DNA of 64,000 bases from the NCBI RefSeq assembly GCF_902712855.1, contig NZ_LR743507.1, forward strand, positions 4,140,001 to 4,204,000. Reading direction: 5' to 3'. The stretch's first letter is position 1, and each line of letters begins with the position of its first letter. Under the pieces are notes generated by a model. It saw only the letters and a list, made by a program, of their open reading frames with translations. It did not search any database and was not told where the DNA came from. The position numbers were made by a program, and so were the translations under genes. Origin of the DNA: Variovorax paradoxus. Lineage in GTDB: Bacteria; Pseudomonadota; Gammaproteobacteria; Burkholderiales; Burkholderiaceae_C. Shown one piece after another: positions 25,588 to 34,184 of this stretch.

Positions 25588-25616
25588 AAAAAAGAACCCG
25601 GCGGCAAGCCGGGTTC
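25588..25616 (-). terminator. strong intrinsic terminator, minus strand, no CDS upstream
   Basis: A perfect 9-bp stem GAACCCGGC / GCCGGGTTC with a 5-nt loop is followed, in minus-strand RNA, by six U residues. No convincing minus-strand gene lies between it and 25925, so it must end some other transcript. Confidence 0.85.
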
Positions 25617-25695
25617 AAGCCTCGTTGCAGTCATGCAGCGAAGCCCTCGCAAAGGGAGGAGATACGAGGGACGGAGCCGACCGTCGATTCCCAAG
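25588..25695 (-). ncRNA. candidate small RNA with anti-Shine-Dalgarno loop
   Basis: Minus-strand RNA from about 25695 would fold into three hairpins. The first is CCCUCG/CGAGGG (25665-25670 with 25644-25649), whose loop exposes CUCCUCCC, complementary to a Shine-Dalgarno sequence. The second is near GCUGCA-UGAC-UGCAAC. The third is the strong terminator at 25588-25616. A weak promoter candidate (TTGCAC and TAGCTT, spaced about 19 bp) lies just upstream near 25696-25730. The 5' end is a guess. The rest of the 25454-25924 gap shows no gene, only the leader of the PPOX gene. Confidence 0.4.
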
Positions 25696-25924
25696 CTAGC
25701 GATGCCGCGTGCGTGCGGTGCAAGGGCAATGCCGCCTCCGCCGGACGGACAGCGCCTACGAAGTCCGGACTGCGATGCATGCCGTGTCGGCGTGGGACCA
25801 CACGGCTGTGCGCCGTGTGTCCTCATGGATCGCCGTGCCGCGCGCTTACGGTGGAACCTCTTATCCCATCGCAATCGATCTTTTCCCTTCTTCTCTTCCA
25901 CTCATCACTTTCTGGAGTTCCGAC

Positions 25925-26425
25925 ATGACGACCACCACCACCGACCAAGGCAAGCTCTGGGACCTCATCAAGGACACCCGCTACGGCATGCTCACGCACC
26001 GCCATGACGACGGGCAATTGCACAGCCATCCGCTGACCACGCAGAACAAGGACGGCGACGACGTGGGCACGCTCTACTTCTTCGTGCCGAAGGACGGCGA
26101 CATCGCACGCCACGTCGCCACCGACCCCGTGGTGAACATCGCGTATGCCAACACCGACGACGACAGCTACGTGTCGGTCTCCGGCCGCGGCGCACTGGTC
26201 GAGGACCAGGCGAAGAAGGAAGCGCTCTTCACCAAGATGGCGCAGGCCTGGTTTCCCAATGGCCCCACCGACCCCAACCTCGGCCTGCTCGCAGTGACCG
26301 TGGTCGGCGCCGAATACTGGGACGTCGACGACAGCAAGATGGTGCAGCTCTACAAGATGGCGAAGGCCGCCATCACCGGCGAGCCGCCGAAGAACCTCGG
26401 CGAACACAAGAAGGTCGCGGTCTGA
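25925..26425 (+). CDS. pyridoxamine-5'-phosphate-oxidase-fold protein, general-stress type
   Basis: A 166-aa protein with the split-barrel flavin-binding fold of the general-stress PPOX group. It begins TTDQGKLWDLIKDTRYGML and continues LTTQNKDGDDVGTLYFFVP, with VSVSGRGALVEDQAKK and AEYWDVDD typical of the group. It probably binds FMN or F420-like cofactor; the exact reaction is unknown. GGAG nine bases before the ATG supports the start. The next gene starts 17 bp downstream, so the two form an operon. Confidence 0.9.
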   Translation: MTTTTTDQGKLWDLIKDTRYGMLTHRHDDGQLHSHPLTTQNKDGDDVGTLYFFVPKDGDIARHVATDPVVNIAYANTDDDSYVSVSGRGALVEDQAKKEALFTKMAQAWFPNGPTDPNLGLLAVTVVGAEYWDVDDSKMVQLYKMAKAAITGEPPKNLGEHKKVAV

Positions 26426-26442
26426 GCGGAGGACCGCCGACG

Positions 26443-28704
26443 ATGACCCAAGCGACGACCCTGACGCCCACCGCCTCGGCCGCCGATACGCACGCCACCT
26501 CCCCTGCCGCGCACAAGTGGCAGTTCATTCGCGCGGGCGGCACCGACCAGGTCGTGTTCCGCTCGGGCGAGGACATCGCCCGCATCCGCGAACTCGACCA
26601 GAAGCTCTGGGTCGCGCTCGCCTGTCCGACGCGCGGCATCGACTTCGACCCGCGCACGCTCGACCTGATCGACGCCGACCGCGACGGACGCGTGCGGCCA
26701 CCCGAGGTGGTGGCCGCCTGCGAATGGGTGTGCGCGCGGCTGCGCAACCCCGACGTGCTGCTGCAGGGCAGCGACGTGCTGACGCTCGACGACCTCGCCG
26801 ACGACACGCCCGACGGGGCGCGGCTGCGCGACGAGGCGCGCCGCCTGCTGCAGATCCAGGGCAAGCCCGACGCCGAGGCCCTCACGCTGGCCGACATCGC
26901 CGACCGCGGCGAACTGCTGGCCGCCATGCGCTTCAACGGCGACGGCATCGTCACGCCCGCCACCGCGCAGGACGATGCGGTGCGCGCCACCGTCGAGGAC
27001 GTGATGCGCGTGCACGGCAGCGTGCCGGACCGCCACAAGGCCACGCCGGGCATCGACCGCGCGCGCACCGAGGCCTACTTCCGCGAGGTGCAGGTGGCGC
27101 GCGACTGGCACGCGCAGGCCGACGAAGGCGACCGCACGCTGATGCCCCTGGGCGACGCCACGCTGGCCGCCGCCGATGCGGCCAACAAGGTGCAGGCCAA
27201 GCTCGACGACTTCTTCGCGCGCTGCCGCGTCGCCGCTTTCGACCGGCAGGCCGTGAGCGCGCTCAATCCCTCGTACAAGGCCTACGACCAGCTCGGCGCC
27301 GGTACGCTCGACCTGCAGGCCGACCCGATCGCCGACCTGCCGCTGGCCCCGGTTACGCCGCGCTGCGTGCTGCCGCTGCAGGGCACCAGCCTCAACCCCG
27401 CATGGGCGGAGGCCATCGCGGTGTTCGCCGCGCGCACGGTGGCGCCGCTGCTGGGCGCGCGCGACGACCTGTCGGAAGACGACTGGACCGCCATCAAGCA
27501 ACGGCTCGCGCCGCTGCGCGCGCTGATGGCCAGGCGCCCGGCCAACTGGGCCGCCGAACTCCCGCTCGCCAGGCTCGATGCCCTGCTGCGCACGCGCGAG
27601 CCGCTGCTCGCGCTCATCGCGGACGACGAGGCTGCGGAAGAACACAACAAGCTGCTGGTCGATCTCGAAAAGCTGATCCGTCTGCGGCGCGACCTGGTGG
27701 TGCTGCTGAACAACTTCGTGTCGTTCAAGGCCTTCTACCAGCGCGAAGGCGCCATCTTCCAGGCCGGCATGCTGTACCTCGACGGGCGCAGCTGCGAACT
27801 CACCGTGCAGGTGCAGGACACGGCCAAGCACGCGGTGCTCGCCGGTCTGGCGAAAACCTGCCTGGCCTACTGCGACTGCACGCGCCAGGGGCAGAAGATG
27901 AGCATCGTCGCGGCCTTCACGGCCGGCGACGTCGACTTCCTGTTCGTCGGCCGCAACGGCGTGTTCTACGACCGCCAGGGCCGCGACTGGGACGCCACCA
28001 TCACCAAGCTCATCGAAAACCCGACGAGCGTGGCGCAGGCCTTCTTCGCGCCGTACAAGAAATTCGTCCGCGTGATCGAGGAACAGGTGGCCAAGCGCGC
28101 CGCCGCGCAGGAAGCCGCGGGCCAGACCGGCCTCACGAGCCTGGCGACGCGGCTCACCACGGCCGACCAGGCCGCGTCGGCGGATGCCGCGAAGGTGCCC
28201 ACCGCGGTGCCGCGCCCCGCGGGCCGGGTCGACGTGGGCACGGTCGCGGCCATCGGCGTAGCGCTGGGGAGCATCAGCGCGGTGCTGGTCGCGATCTTCG
28301 GCAAGTTCATCGACCTGGGTCAGTGGATTCCGGTCGCGCTGCTGGGGATCGTGCTCGCCATTTCAGGGCCGAGCATGCTGATCGCATGGCTCAAGCTGCG
28401 CCAGCGCAGCCTGGGACCGCTGCTGGACGCGAGCGGCTGGGCCGTCAACGGGCGCATGAAGGTCAATGTGCGGCTGGGCGGCATGCTCTCGCAGACCGCC
28501 CACGTGCCGCCGGGTGCGCGGCGCATCGCGCGCGATCCGTACCGCGAACGGCACGGTGCAACCGGCTTTGCCGCAGCGGCGGTGCTGGTGCTGGCCGTGG
28601 CGGTGCTGGCGTGGCGCATGGACTGGCTCGACGACCGGCTTCCGCCAGCCCTGCAGCATTCGCCCACGGCGGCTGCGGCGGCCCCGGCGGTGTCGAACGG
28701 CTGA
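26443..28704 (+). CDS. large EF-hand-containing membrane protein of unknown function
   Basis: A 753-aa protein. Residues 77-88 (DADRDGRVRPPE) form a canonical EF-hand loop with acidic residues at positions 1, 3, 5 and 12, so calcium binding is likely. A weaker NGDG-type loop follows near 165. The long middle part is helical and Asp/Ala-rich with no family I recognise. The C-terminus has three hydrophobic segments: ~605-627, ~632-655 and ~708-728. There is no signal peptide, so the large N-terminal part is probably cytoplasmic. It is co-transcribed with the PPOX-fold gene 17 bp upstream. Confidence 0.8.
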   Translation: MTQATTLTPTASAADTHATSPAAHKWQFIRAGGTDQVVFRSGEDIARIRELDQKLWVALACPTRGIDFDPRTLDLIDADRDGRVRPPEVVAACEWVCARLRNPDVLLQGSDVLTLDDLADDTPDGARLRDEARRLLQIQGKPDAEALTLADIADRGELLAAMRFNGDGIVTPATAQDDAVRATVEDVMRVHGSVPDRHKATPGIDRARTEAYFREVQVARDWHAQADEGDRTLMPLGDATLAAADAANKVQAKLDDFFARCRVAAFDRQAVSALNPSYKAYDQLGAGTLDLQADPIADLPLAPVTPRCVLPLQGTSLNPAWAEAIAVFAARTVAPLLGARDDLSEDDWTAIKQRLAPLRALMARRPANWAAELPLARLDALLRTREPLLALIADDEAAEEHNKLLVDLEKLIRLRRDLVVLLNNFVSFKAFYQREGAIFQAGMLYLDGRSCELTVQVQDTAKHAVLAGLAKTCLAYCDCTRQGQKMSIVAAFTAGDVDFLFVGRNGVFYDRQGRDWDATITKLIENPTSVAQAFFAPYKKFVRVIEEQVAKRAAAQEAAGQTGLTSLATRLTTADQAASADAAKVPTAVPRPAGRVDVGTVAAIGVALGSISAVLVAIFGKFIDLGQWIPVALLGIVLAISGPSMLIAWLKLRQRSLGPLLDASGWAVNGRMKVNVRLGGMLSQTAHVPPGARRIARDPYRERHGATGFAAAAVLVLAVAVLAWRMDWLDDRLPPALQHSPTAAAAAPAVSNG

Positions 28705-28779
28705 CCCGGAAACCGGACGCGCCGGCACGGGCGGGCGCGAGCAGACAATAGGGGGCAAACCAGCAGCTGGAGAACCCCC

Positions 28780-29625
28780 GTGTCCATCGTCACCATCACC
28801 ACCCAAGTCAGCACCGGCAACGACCGCCCCTTCGTCCTGTTCGGCGGCGTCAACGTGCTGGAGTCGCGCGACCTCGCGCTGCGCAGCGCCGAAGAGTACG
28901 TGCGCGTCACGCAGAAGCTCGGCATTCCCTATGTGTTCAAGGGCAGCTTCGACAAGGCCAACCGCTCGTCCATCCACTCGTACCGCGGCCCCGGGCTCGA
29001 CGAAGGCCTGAAGATCCTGCAGGCCGTGAAGGACGCCTTCGGCGTTCCGGTGCTCACCGACGTGCACGAGATCGCGCAGGCTGCGCCGGTGTCCGAGGTG
29101 GTCGACGTGCTCCAGCTGCCCGCCTTCCTCGCACGCCAGACCGACCTGGTGGTGGCGCTGGCAAAGACCGGCCGCGTCATCAACATCAAGAAGCCGCAGT
29201 TCCTGAGCCCGTCGCAGATGCTCAACATCGTCGAGAAGTTCAAGGAAGCCGGCAACGACCGGCTCATCCTGTGCGACCGCGGCACCTGCTTCGGCTACGA
29301 CAACCTCGTGGTCGACATGCTGGGCTTCGGCGTCATGAAGAAGATCACGCAGGACCTGCCGGTGATCTTCGACGTGACCCATGCGCTGCAGCAGCGCGAG
29401 TCGGGCGCAGCCGCTTCTGGCGGCCGCCGCGAACAGGTGGCCGACCTGGCGCGCGCCGGCATGGCGGTGGGGCTGGCCGGCCTGTTCCTCGAGGCGCACC
29501 CCGATCCGGCGCAGGCCAAGTGCGACGGCCCGAGCGCCCTGCCGCTCGACAAGCTGGAGCCCTTCCTGACGCAGGTGAAGGCGCTGGACGACCTCGTCAA
29601 GTCGTTCCCGCCGCTCAAGATCTGA
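28780..29625 (+). CDS. kdsA: 3-deoxy-8-phosphooctulonate synthase
   Basis: A 281-aa cytoplasmic enzyme that condenses arabinose-5-phosphate with phosphoenolpyruvate to make Kdo-8-phosphate for lipopolysaccharide. Family blocks are FVLFGGVNVLES, FKGSFDKANRSSIHSYRGPG, LTDVHE, QTDLVVALAKTG, KKPQF, GTCFGYDNLVVDM and LEAHPDPAQAKCDGPSALPL. The start is GTG, with GGAG upstream. It is alone here rather than in the usual pyrG-kdsA-eno order of betaproteobacteria, so it may be a second copy; that cannot be tested in this window. Confidence 0.95.
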   Translation: MSIVTITTQVSTGNDRPFVLFGGVNVLESRDLALRSAEEYVRVTQKLGIPYVFKGSFDKANRSSIHSYRGPGLDEGLKILQAVKDAFGVPVLTDVHEIAQAAPVSEVVDVLQLPAFLARQTDLVVALAKTGRVINIKKPQFLSPSQMLNIVEKFKEAGNDRLILCDRGTCFGYDNLVVDMLGFGVMKKITQDLPVIFDVTHALQQRESGAAASGGRREQVADLARAGMAVGLAGLFLEAHPDPAQAKCDGPSALPLDKLEPFLTQVKALDDLVKSFPPLKI

Positions 29626-29757
29626 GCGCCCGACAGGCCCACCGCACCGGGGTAACAGAAAAATAAGGGCTTCGTACTAAACATCCGGCCACAGCTTCCG
29701 ATAAGACATCAAGCGCCCCGACGGCGCGAATGTGAAGGAAGAAAGGACAGGTTCAGG

Positions 29758-30108
29758 ATGAACGGCGAAGCTTCGGCATTCGGACATGACTTCTCGAAGT
29801 GGGCCCGCCTGACCGAGAGGTATGCGGAAGAAGTGGAGGCGCTGCGGCGCCGGGAACCCGGCGCGTCGATGCGCCTGGTGCAGATCGGGCATGCGCTGAA
29901 GCAGCACCAGGACCCGTTCGGCTCGGGCCTGCTGGGCTCGCAGTACACCGCGCTGGCTGCCACGATGCCGCCCCGGTTCGCGCCGCCGAAAGCCCGCGGC
30001 GCGGCCTGGCGGGTGCGCGTGCGCGCAACGCTGCGCAGGCTGCGCCAGCCGTTCCGCACCGGCAGCGCCCAGCCGGTGCCGGATGGGCCGCCACCCCCGA
30101 CCGCTTGA
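29758..30108 (+). CDS. hypothetical 116-aa protein
   Basis: A basic soluble protein that begins MNGEASAFGHDFSKWARL and ends in a Pro-rich tail. The central part contains SMRLVQIGHALKQHQDPFG and the second half an Arg-rich stretch (RVRVRATLRRLRQPFR) that could bind nucleic acid. Codons are G/C-ending and AAAGGA lies upstream of the ATG. No signal or membrane segment. No family recognised. Confidence 0.6.
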   Translation: MNGEASAFGHDFSKWARLTERYAEEVEALRRREPGASMRLVQIGHALKQHQDPFGSGLLGSQYTALAATMPPRFAPPKARGAAWRVRVRATLRRLRQPFRTGSAQPVPDGPPPPTA

Positions 30109-30162
30109 AAACCCTTCGCGCCGCCGCCATTTCGAAGGAATCCGGCGACTGAAAGGTGCTCC

Positions 30163-31128
30163 ATGGGCGCGCGCGACGAATTCCTCCTCGATTCCTACTC
30201 CTCCACCGTCACACAGGTGGCCCACACGGCCAGCGCGGCCGTCGCGCACATCAAGGTGCGAAAGGCCGGCCAGCGCGGCAACGGCCCCGCCCGCGACACG
30301 CACGGCAGCGGCTCGGGCTTTCTGTTCACGCCCGACGGTTTCACCCTGACCAACGCCCATGTGGTCGAAGGCGCGAGCGAACTGCGCGCGGCCTTCGCCG
30401 ACGGCACCGAAGGCGTCGCCCGCCTCGTGGGGCAGGACGCGTCGACCGACATCGCGGTGCTGCGCATCGAGTCGCATCCCGCCGCCTTCCTGCCGCTGGG
30501 CAGCTCGGCCGCGCTGCAGCCGGGCCAGCTCGCGGTGGCCGTGGGCAATCCGCTCGGTTTCGACTTCACCGTGACCGCCGGCATCGTGAGCGCGCTGGGC
30601 CGCAGCCTGCCCTCGCGCGGCGGCCGCATGATCGAGGACGTGATCCAGACCGACGTGGCGCTCAACCCCGGCAACTCCGGCGGGCCGCTGCTGGACAGCG
30701 CGGCCAACGTCATCGGCGTGAACACGGCCGTGATTCCTTCGGCGCAGGGCCTGAGCTTCGCGGTGGCCATCGACACCGCGCGCTGGGTGGCCGGCGAGCT
30801 GATGCGGCACGGCGCGGTGCGCCGCGGCAAGCTCGGCGTCCAGTGCGCCGCCGTCGCCCTGCCCCGGCGCTGGGTGCGCGAGAACGACTGGCCCGTGGCC
30901 ACCGGCGTGCGCGTGGTCGAGGTGGTCGCCGGTTCGGTGGCGGCACGCGACGGCCTGCGCAGCGGCGACATCCTGGTCGGCTGCGACGGCACGCCGCTCG
31001 CGCAGCTGTCGGACCTGCTGAAGCGCCTCGCCGGCGAAGGCTACGGCCGCCCGCTGCTGCTGAAGCTGCTGCGGCCCGTGGCCGGCACGCTGACGCCGTT
31101 CTACCTGACCGTGCGGCCCGCGGGCTGA
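30163..31128 (+). CDS. S1C-family (HtrA-like) serine protease without signal peptide
   Basis: A 321-aa trypsin-fold protease with one PDZ domain. The catalytic triad is visible: His66 in TNAHVV, Asp96 in STDIAVL and Ser172 in NPGNSGGPL. The PDZ domain spans ~235-315 (GVRVVEVVAGSVAARDGLRS). HtrA/Deg proteins normally act in the periplasm, but the N-terminus (MGARDEFLLDSYSST) has no signal peptide or anchor. It therefore looks cytoplasmic or exported in an unusual way. AAAGG upstream supports the start. It stands 54 bp after the 116-aa gene and may share its mRNA. Confidence 0.9.
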   Translation: MGARDEFLLDSYSSTVTQVAHTASAAVAHIKVRKAGQRGNGPARDTHGSGSGFLFTPDGFTLTNAHVVEGASELRAAFADGTEGVARLVGQDASTDIAVLRIESHPAAFLPLGSSAALQPGQLAVAVGNPLGFDFTVTAGIVSALGRSLPSRGGRMIEDVIQTDVALNPGNSGGPLLDSAANVIGVNTAVIPSAQGLSFAVAIDTARWVAGELMRHGAVRRGKLGVQCAAVALPRRWVRENDWPVATGVRVVEVVAGSVAARDGLRSGDILVGCDGTPLAQLSDLLKRLAGEGYGRPLLLKLLRPVAGTLTPFYLTVRPAG

Positions 31129-31270
31129 GCACCGGCCCGGGCCGGCCGGGCGTTGCAGGGTCGCGACAACCGGGTGCAAATCCCCAGGCGGGCCGGTCAT
31201 GAAGACCGGGCATACTCGCGCGCCCCCGGAATTTCCGATCGACCCAACTTCCCAGCGACCCAAGGACCCC

Positions 31271-31906
31271 ATGTCAGGACACGGCTTCCACGTGCACGGC
31301 CCGCACGACCACGAACTCGAACATGCCGCCAGCGGCGGCGCCCATGGCCATGACGCGCACGACGCCCACGGCAGCGCCTCCGGCACGCCAGGCGGCGGCA
31401 TGAGCATGACCGGCAAGATCGCCGTGTGCACCGCCGCCATCGCGACGGTGGGCGCGATCTTCGCGTACATGGGAGGGGCCACGCAGGCCAATGCCGGAAT
31501 CTACAAGAACAACGCCGCCATCAAGAAGACCGAGGCGTCGAACCAGTGGAATTACTTCCAGTCGAAGAGCACCAAGCAGGCGCTCGCCGAGTTCGCGCGC
31601 GACACGGCCACCGATGACGCCCGCCGCCAGCAATGGCAGGCGAAGGTGGCGCGCTACGAGCAGGAGAAGACCGAGATCCAGGCCGCCGCGAAGAAGCTCG
31701 AGGACGAGTCCGGCCGCTGGGATGCGCAGTCCGACGAGCAGATGCACCAGCACCACCGCTGGGCGCAGGCCACCACCGTGCTGCAGGTGTCGATCGCGCT
31801 GGCCGCCATCGCCCTGCTCACCCGCAGGAAGTGGCTCGAGCGTGCGATGTACGGCGTGGCCGTGGCGGGTCTGGCGATCGGCGCACTGGCTGCGCTGCAC
31901 CTCTAG
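31271..31906 (+). CDS. DUF4337 family membrane protein
   Basis: A 211-aa protein with a His-rich N-terminus (HVHGPHDHELEH, GAHGHDAHDAHG), one helix at ~48-70 (KIAVCTAAIATVGAIFAYMGG), a coiled-coil-like middle (KVARYEQEKTEIQAAAKK), and two C-terminal helices at ~165-205. This is the DUF4337 arrangement. The histidines may bind metal. The ATG at 31271, five bases after AAGGA, fits the family start better than the upstream ATG at 31199. Function unknown. It converges with the lipocalin gene, 21 bp away. Confidence 0.82.
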   Translation: MSGHGFHVHGPHDHELEHAASGGAHGHDAHDAHGSASGTPGGGMSMTGKIAVCTAAIATVGAIFAYMGGATQANAGIYKNNAAIKKTEASNQWNYFQSKSTKQALAEFARDTATDDARRQQWQAKVARYEQEKTEIQAAAKKLEDESGRWDAQSDEQMHQHHRWAQATTVLQVSIALAAIALLTRRKWLERAMYGVAVAGLAIGALAALHL

Positions 31907-31927
31907 GGCGCACGCGCCGCCGAGGCG

Positions 31928-32524
31928 CTAGCGGCCCGCCGCCGTGCCGGCATCCTCCGGCCACTGCTGCGGCACGCGGCGCAGCTTGTCGACCGCATAG
32001 CCCAGCGTCTTCAGTTGCGTCACGGCCGCCTGGTACACCGGCTCCGGAACGCTCGGCGTGCGGGCCATGATCCACGCGTAGTCGCGATCGCTGCGGCCGA
32101 TGATCGTCAGCTGGTAGTCGCGGTCGATGTCGACGATGACGTACTCGGCCTTCACCGGCCAGATGAACTGCATGCCCCACACCGCGTTGCTGGTGCCCGG
32201 CACCACCGTGCCCGTGGGGTTCATCGTCTTCAACGGCCCGTCGAAGCCGCCGTCGCGGTAGCGGAAGCGCGTGTCGATCGTGCCGTCGGGCTTCAGGCTG
32301 TACGACTCCACCGCGTTGAAGGCGTTGCGCTCCGGCCGCGTGGGGATGTTGCCGATGACGTACCAGTCGCCCATGAAGCGCTGCAGGTCGACCTGCTTCA
32401 CGGGCTTGATGGTCGGCGGCGACACGGCGCAGCCGTGCATCATCAGGACCGCCGCGACGCCAAGCGCCATGTACAACGGCGACCACGGCGGATTGGCGAC
32501 ACGGTTTCGCATGGTTCTCTGCAT
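31928..32524 (-). CDS. blc: Blc-type outer-membrane lipocalin
   Basis: A 198-aa lipoprotein of the bacterial lipocalin family. The signal peptide ends in a lipobox (MMHGC, Cys at ~32). The lipocalin signature is FMGDWYVIGNIPT, followed by ESYSLKPDGTIDTRFRYRDG and YAWIMARTP. Lipocalins bind lysophospholipids or other hydrophobic molecules in the outer membrane under stress. GGGAG eight bases upstream supports the ATG at 32524; an ATG four codons on is possible. Monocistronic. Confidence 0.9.
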   Translation of the reverse strand: MQRTMRNRVANPPWSPLYMALGVAAVLMMHGCAVSPPTIKPVKQVDLQRFMGDWYVIGNIPTRPERNAFNAVESYSLKPDGTIDTRFRYRDGGFDGPLKTMNPTGTVVPGTSNAVWGMQFIWPVKAEYVIVDIDRDYQLTIIGRSDRDYAWIMARTPSVPEPVYQAAVTQLKTLGYAVDKLRRVPQQWPEDAGTAAGR

Positions 32525-32671
32525 GGCCTGATCTCCCGGTATTTGGAGATTCCACCCTACGGTGCAGCGCCGCGGGTCCGCGTCGGACGGCGCCCCATCC
32601 GGCCGGCCGCGGAAGCCATCGGGGGCCGCCCGTATGAATGCGCCGCCGGTGCAGGCGAGCGAATCCGAATG

Positions 32672-32791
32672 TCAGCGCGACTCGTGCACCGGAGAGAACG
32701 CCCAGGATTGCGTCTCGAAGCCCAGGTTGTCGAGTTGAACGGAGACGGCGTCCAGCGGATCGACGGCAGCGGTGCCGATCACCGTCACCAT
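32672..32791 (-). CDS. possible small ORF or gene remnant (39 aa)
   Basis: The frame MVTVIGTAAVDPLDAVSV through SPVHESR has G/C-ending codons typical of real genes here. The reading frame continues open upstream into the C-terminus of the membrane-protein gene at 32902, so it may be the end of a decayed protein rather than an independent gene. Only AGCAGG precedes the ATG. No family recognised. Confidence 0.3.
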   Translation of the reverse strand: MVTVIGTAAVDPLDAVSVQLDNLGFETQSWAFSPVHESR

Positions 32792-32901
32792 CCTGCTCTG
32801 CACGAACCCGTACCCAGGCCGGACACGAGGCACCACGGCTGGCGAGTGTCGTCGCCCAGCTTCGGCTGCGCGCGAGAAGCTGCGCGCGACCCGGGCCGTG
32901 A

Positions 32902-34014
32902 CTACTTCCTGCCTCGCGCCGCCTTGCCTCTCACCGCGGACGCGCTCCTGCGTTCGCTCGCGCGATCGCGCTTCCAGGCGGGGGACAGCATCGCGGCCTT
33001 CGCGCAGCCATAGGCCAGCAACGCGAGGAACAGCACGCCGAAGCTCTCCATGCCCACGTTCACCACGAACCAGGTGGGTTCGGTGGCGAAGCGAACGATG
33101 TGGGTGCCGCTCGAGAAACGGCTGCCGCTGCTGGCGAGGCGGCCCGTGAACAGTCCGCTCAGCACCGCGATGAAGTTGTTGAGCGCCAGCAGCCCGAAGA
33201 AGAGTCCGACCACGCCCACGGTGACGCGCGCAGGCATCGACAGCTGCAGCGGCCCGTCCGTCCCGCCGGCAGGCTTCACGTCTGCGGCGACCTTCGCCGC
33301 CGGCGCCGGCCGGCGCGCGCGAAGCGGCGGCATGCCGGCATACGGCACCTCGCCGGCACGCGGCGGGCGCTTGCCTTCCTTGAACGCCTGCAGCAGCCGC
33401 GTCCATTCGTCCGCGTCCTTCACGGGTTCCGGCCAGATGTCTTCGAAGAAGCCGGCGAGCGCGCGCAGGTAGCCGTCGGCGCGCGCCGAGCCCGCAGGCA
33501 GGATAGCCGAACCGAAGTTGAGCCAGTGCGGTTCGCCGTCGCGGTCGATCATCACCGGCAACAGATGCGCGCGGCCGTTGAGCGTGACTTCGCGCAGGCA
33601 CAACCCCCGGATGCCATCGACGTCGAATTCCTCCGCAACCCTGCGGCGCAGGCCGAACACGTTGCGCGTGATGCGCCAGCCGCGCGCGTCGCTGCGCGAC
33701 AGCACCAGCGTCTCGCGAATCGGCCAGAACCACAGGCCCGCCGGTCCGGCCATGCACACCATGGCCAGCGCCAGCAGGCCCAGCAGGCCCAGCAGGCCCA
33801 GCAGGCCCAGCAGTTTCGCCATGCCGTTCTGTCCATTCAGGTTGCCGAAAGGATCGTGGCCCGAGGCCATGTCGCAGGCGAAGCCCAGCGGAATGCCCAT
33901 GAGCGCAACGCACGCGATGACGAGGATCGCGGTCAGCGGCACATGCCGCAGGCGCACGCGCAGCGTGCCGGGGGCCGGCGTGTCGAGGCGGTAGGCGATG
34001 AGGGTGTCGAGCAT
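32902..34014 (-). CDS. membrane protein with (GLL)n repeat, unknown function
   Basis: A 370-aa protein. Helices are visible at ~28-48 (LTAILVIACVALMGIPLGF), ~67-97 (the GLLGLLGLL segment running into LALAMVCMAGPAGLWFW), ~250-275 and ~310-330. Between helices 2 and 3 lies a ~150-residue cytoplasmic-type domain. The C-terminus is very basic. I recognise no family. The second helix is encoded by a perfect 9-bp tandem repeat (33772-33813), so its length could change by slippage in steps of three residues. It follows the MFS gene on the same strand by 170 bp. Confidence 0.75.
   Translation of the reverse strand: MLDTLIAYRLDTPAPGTLRVRLRHVPLTAILVIACVALMGIPLGFACDMASGHDPFGNLNGQNGMAKLLGLLGLLGLLGLLALAMVCMAGPAGLWFWPIRETLVLSRSDARGWRITRNVFGLRRRVAEEFDVDGIRGLCLREVTLNGRAHLLPVMIDRDGEPHWLNFGSAILPAGSARADGYLRALAGFFEDIWPEPVKDADEWTRLLQAFKEGKRPPRAGEVPYAGMPPLRARRPAPAAKVAADVKPAGGTDGPLQLSMPARVTVGVVGLFFGLLALNNFIAVLSGLFTGRLASSGSRFSSGTHIVRFATEPTWFVVNVGMESFGVLFLALLAYGCAKAAMLSPAWKRDRASERRSASAVRGKAARGRK
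33772..33813. repeat. 9-bp microsatellite (4.7 copies) inside a coding helix
   Basis: Four perfect copies of CAGCAGGCC followed by CAGCAG. On the minus strand it encodes Gly-Leu-Leu repeats in a transmembrane segment. The unit is a multiple of three, so copy changes keep the frame. Confidence 0.9.
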
Positions 34015-34184
34015 TCAGGAGGGTTGTTTGTGATGGCGCTGGCCTGTGATCGGGAAGCGCTGCCGGCCATCGGCGCCGCGGCCGAATGGAAGGAATCTTC
34101 GCACGCGCGCCGCGCGGCCACAGGCGGCCCTGAAGTGCTCGCGAGGAGGCGCCGAACCGGACACAGCGACGCGGCCCGCCCCCT

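Noticed and set aside
25572..25901. 109-codon minus-strand frame
   Set aside because: Arg/Pro/Gly-rich, no ribosome site, and it runs through a strong terminator; the region is better explained as a small RNA.
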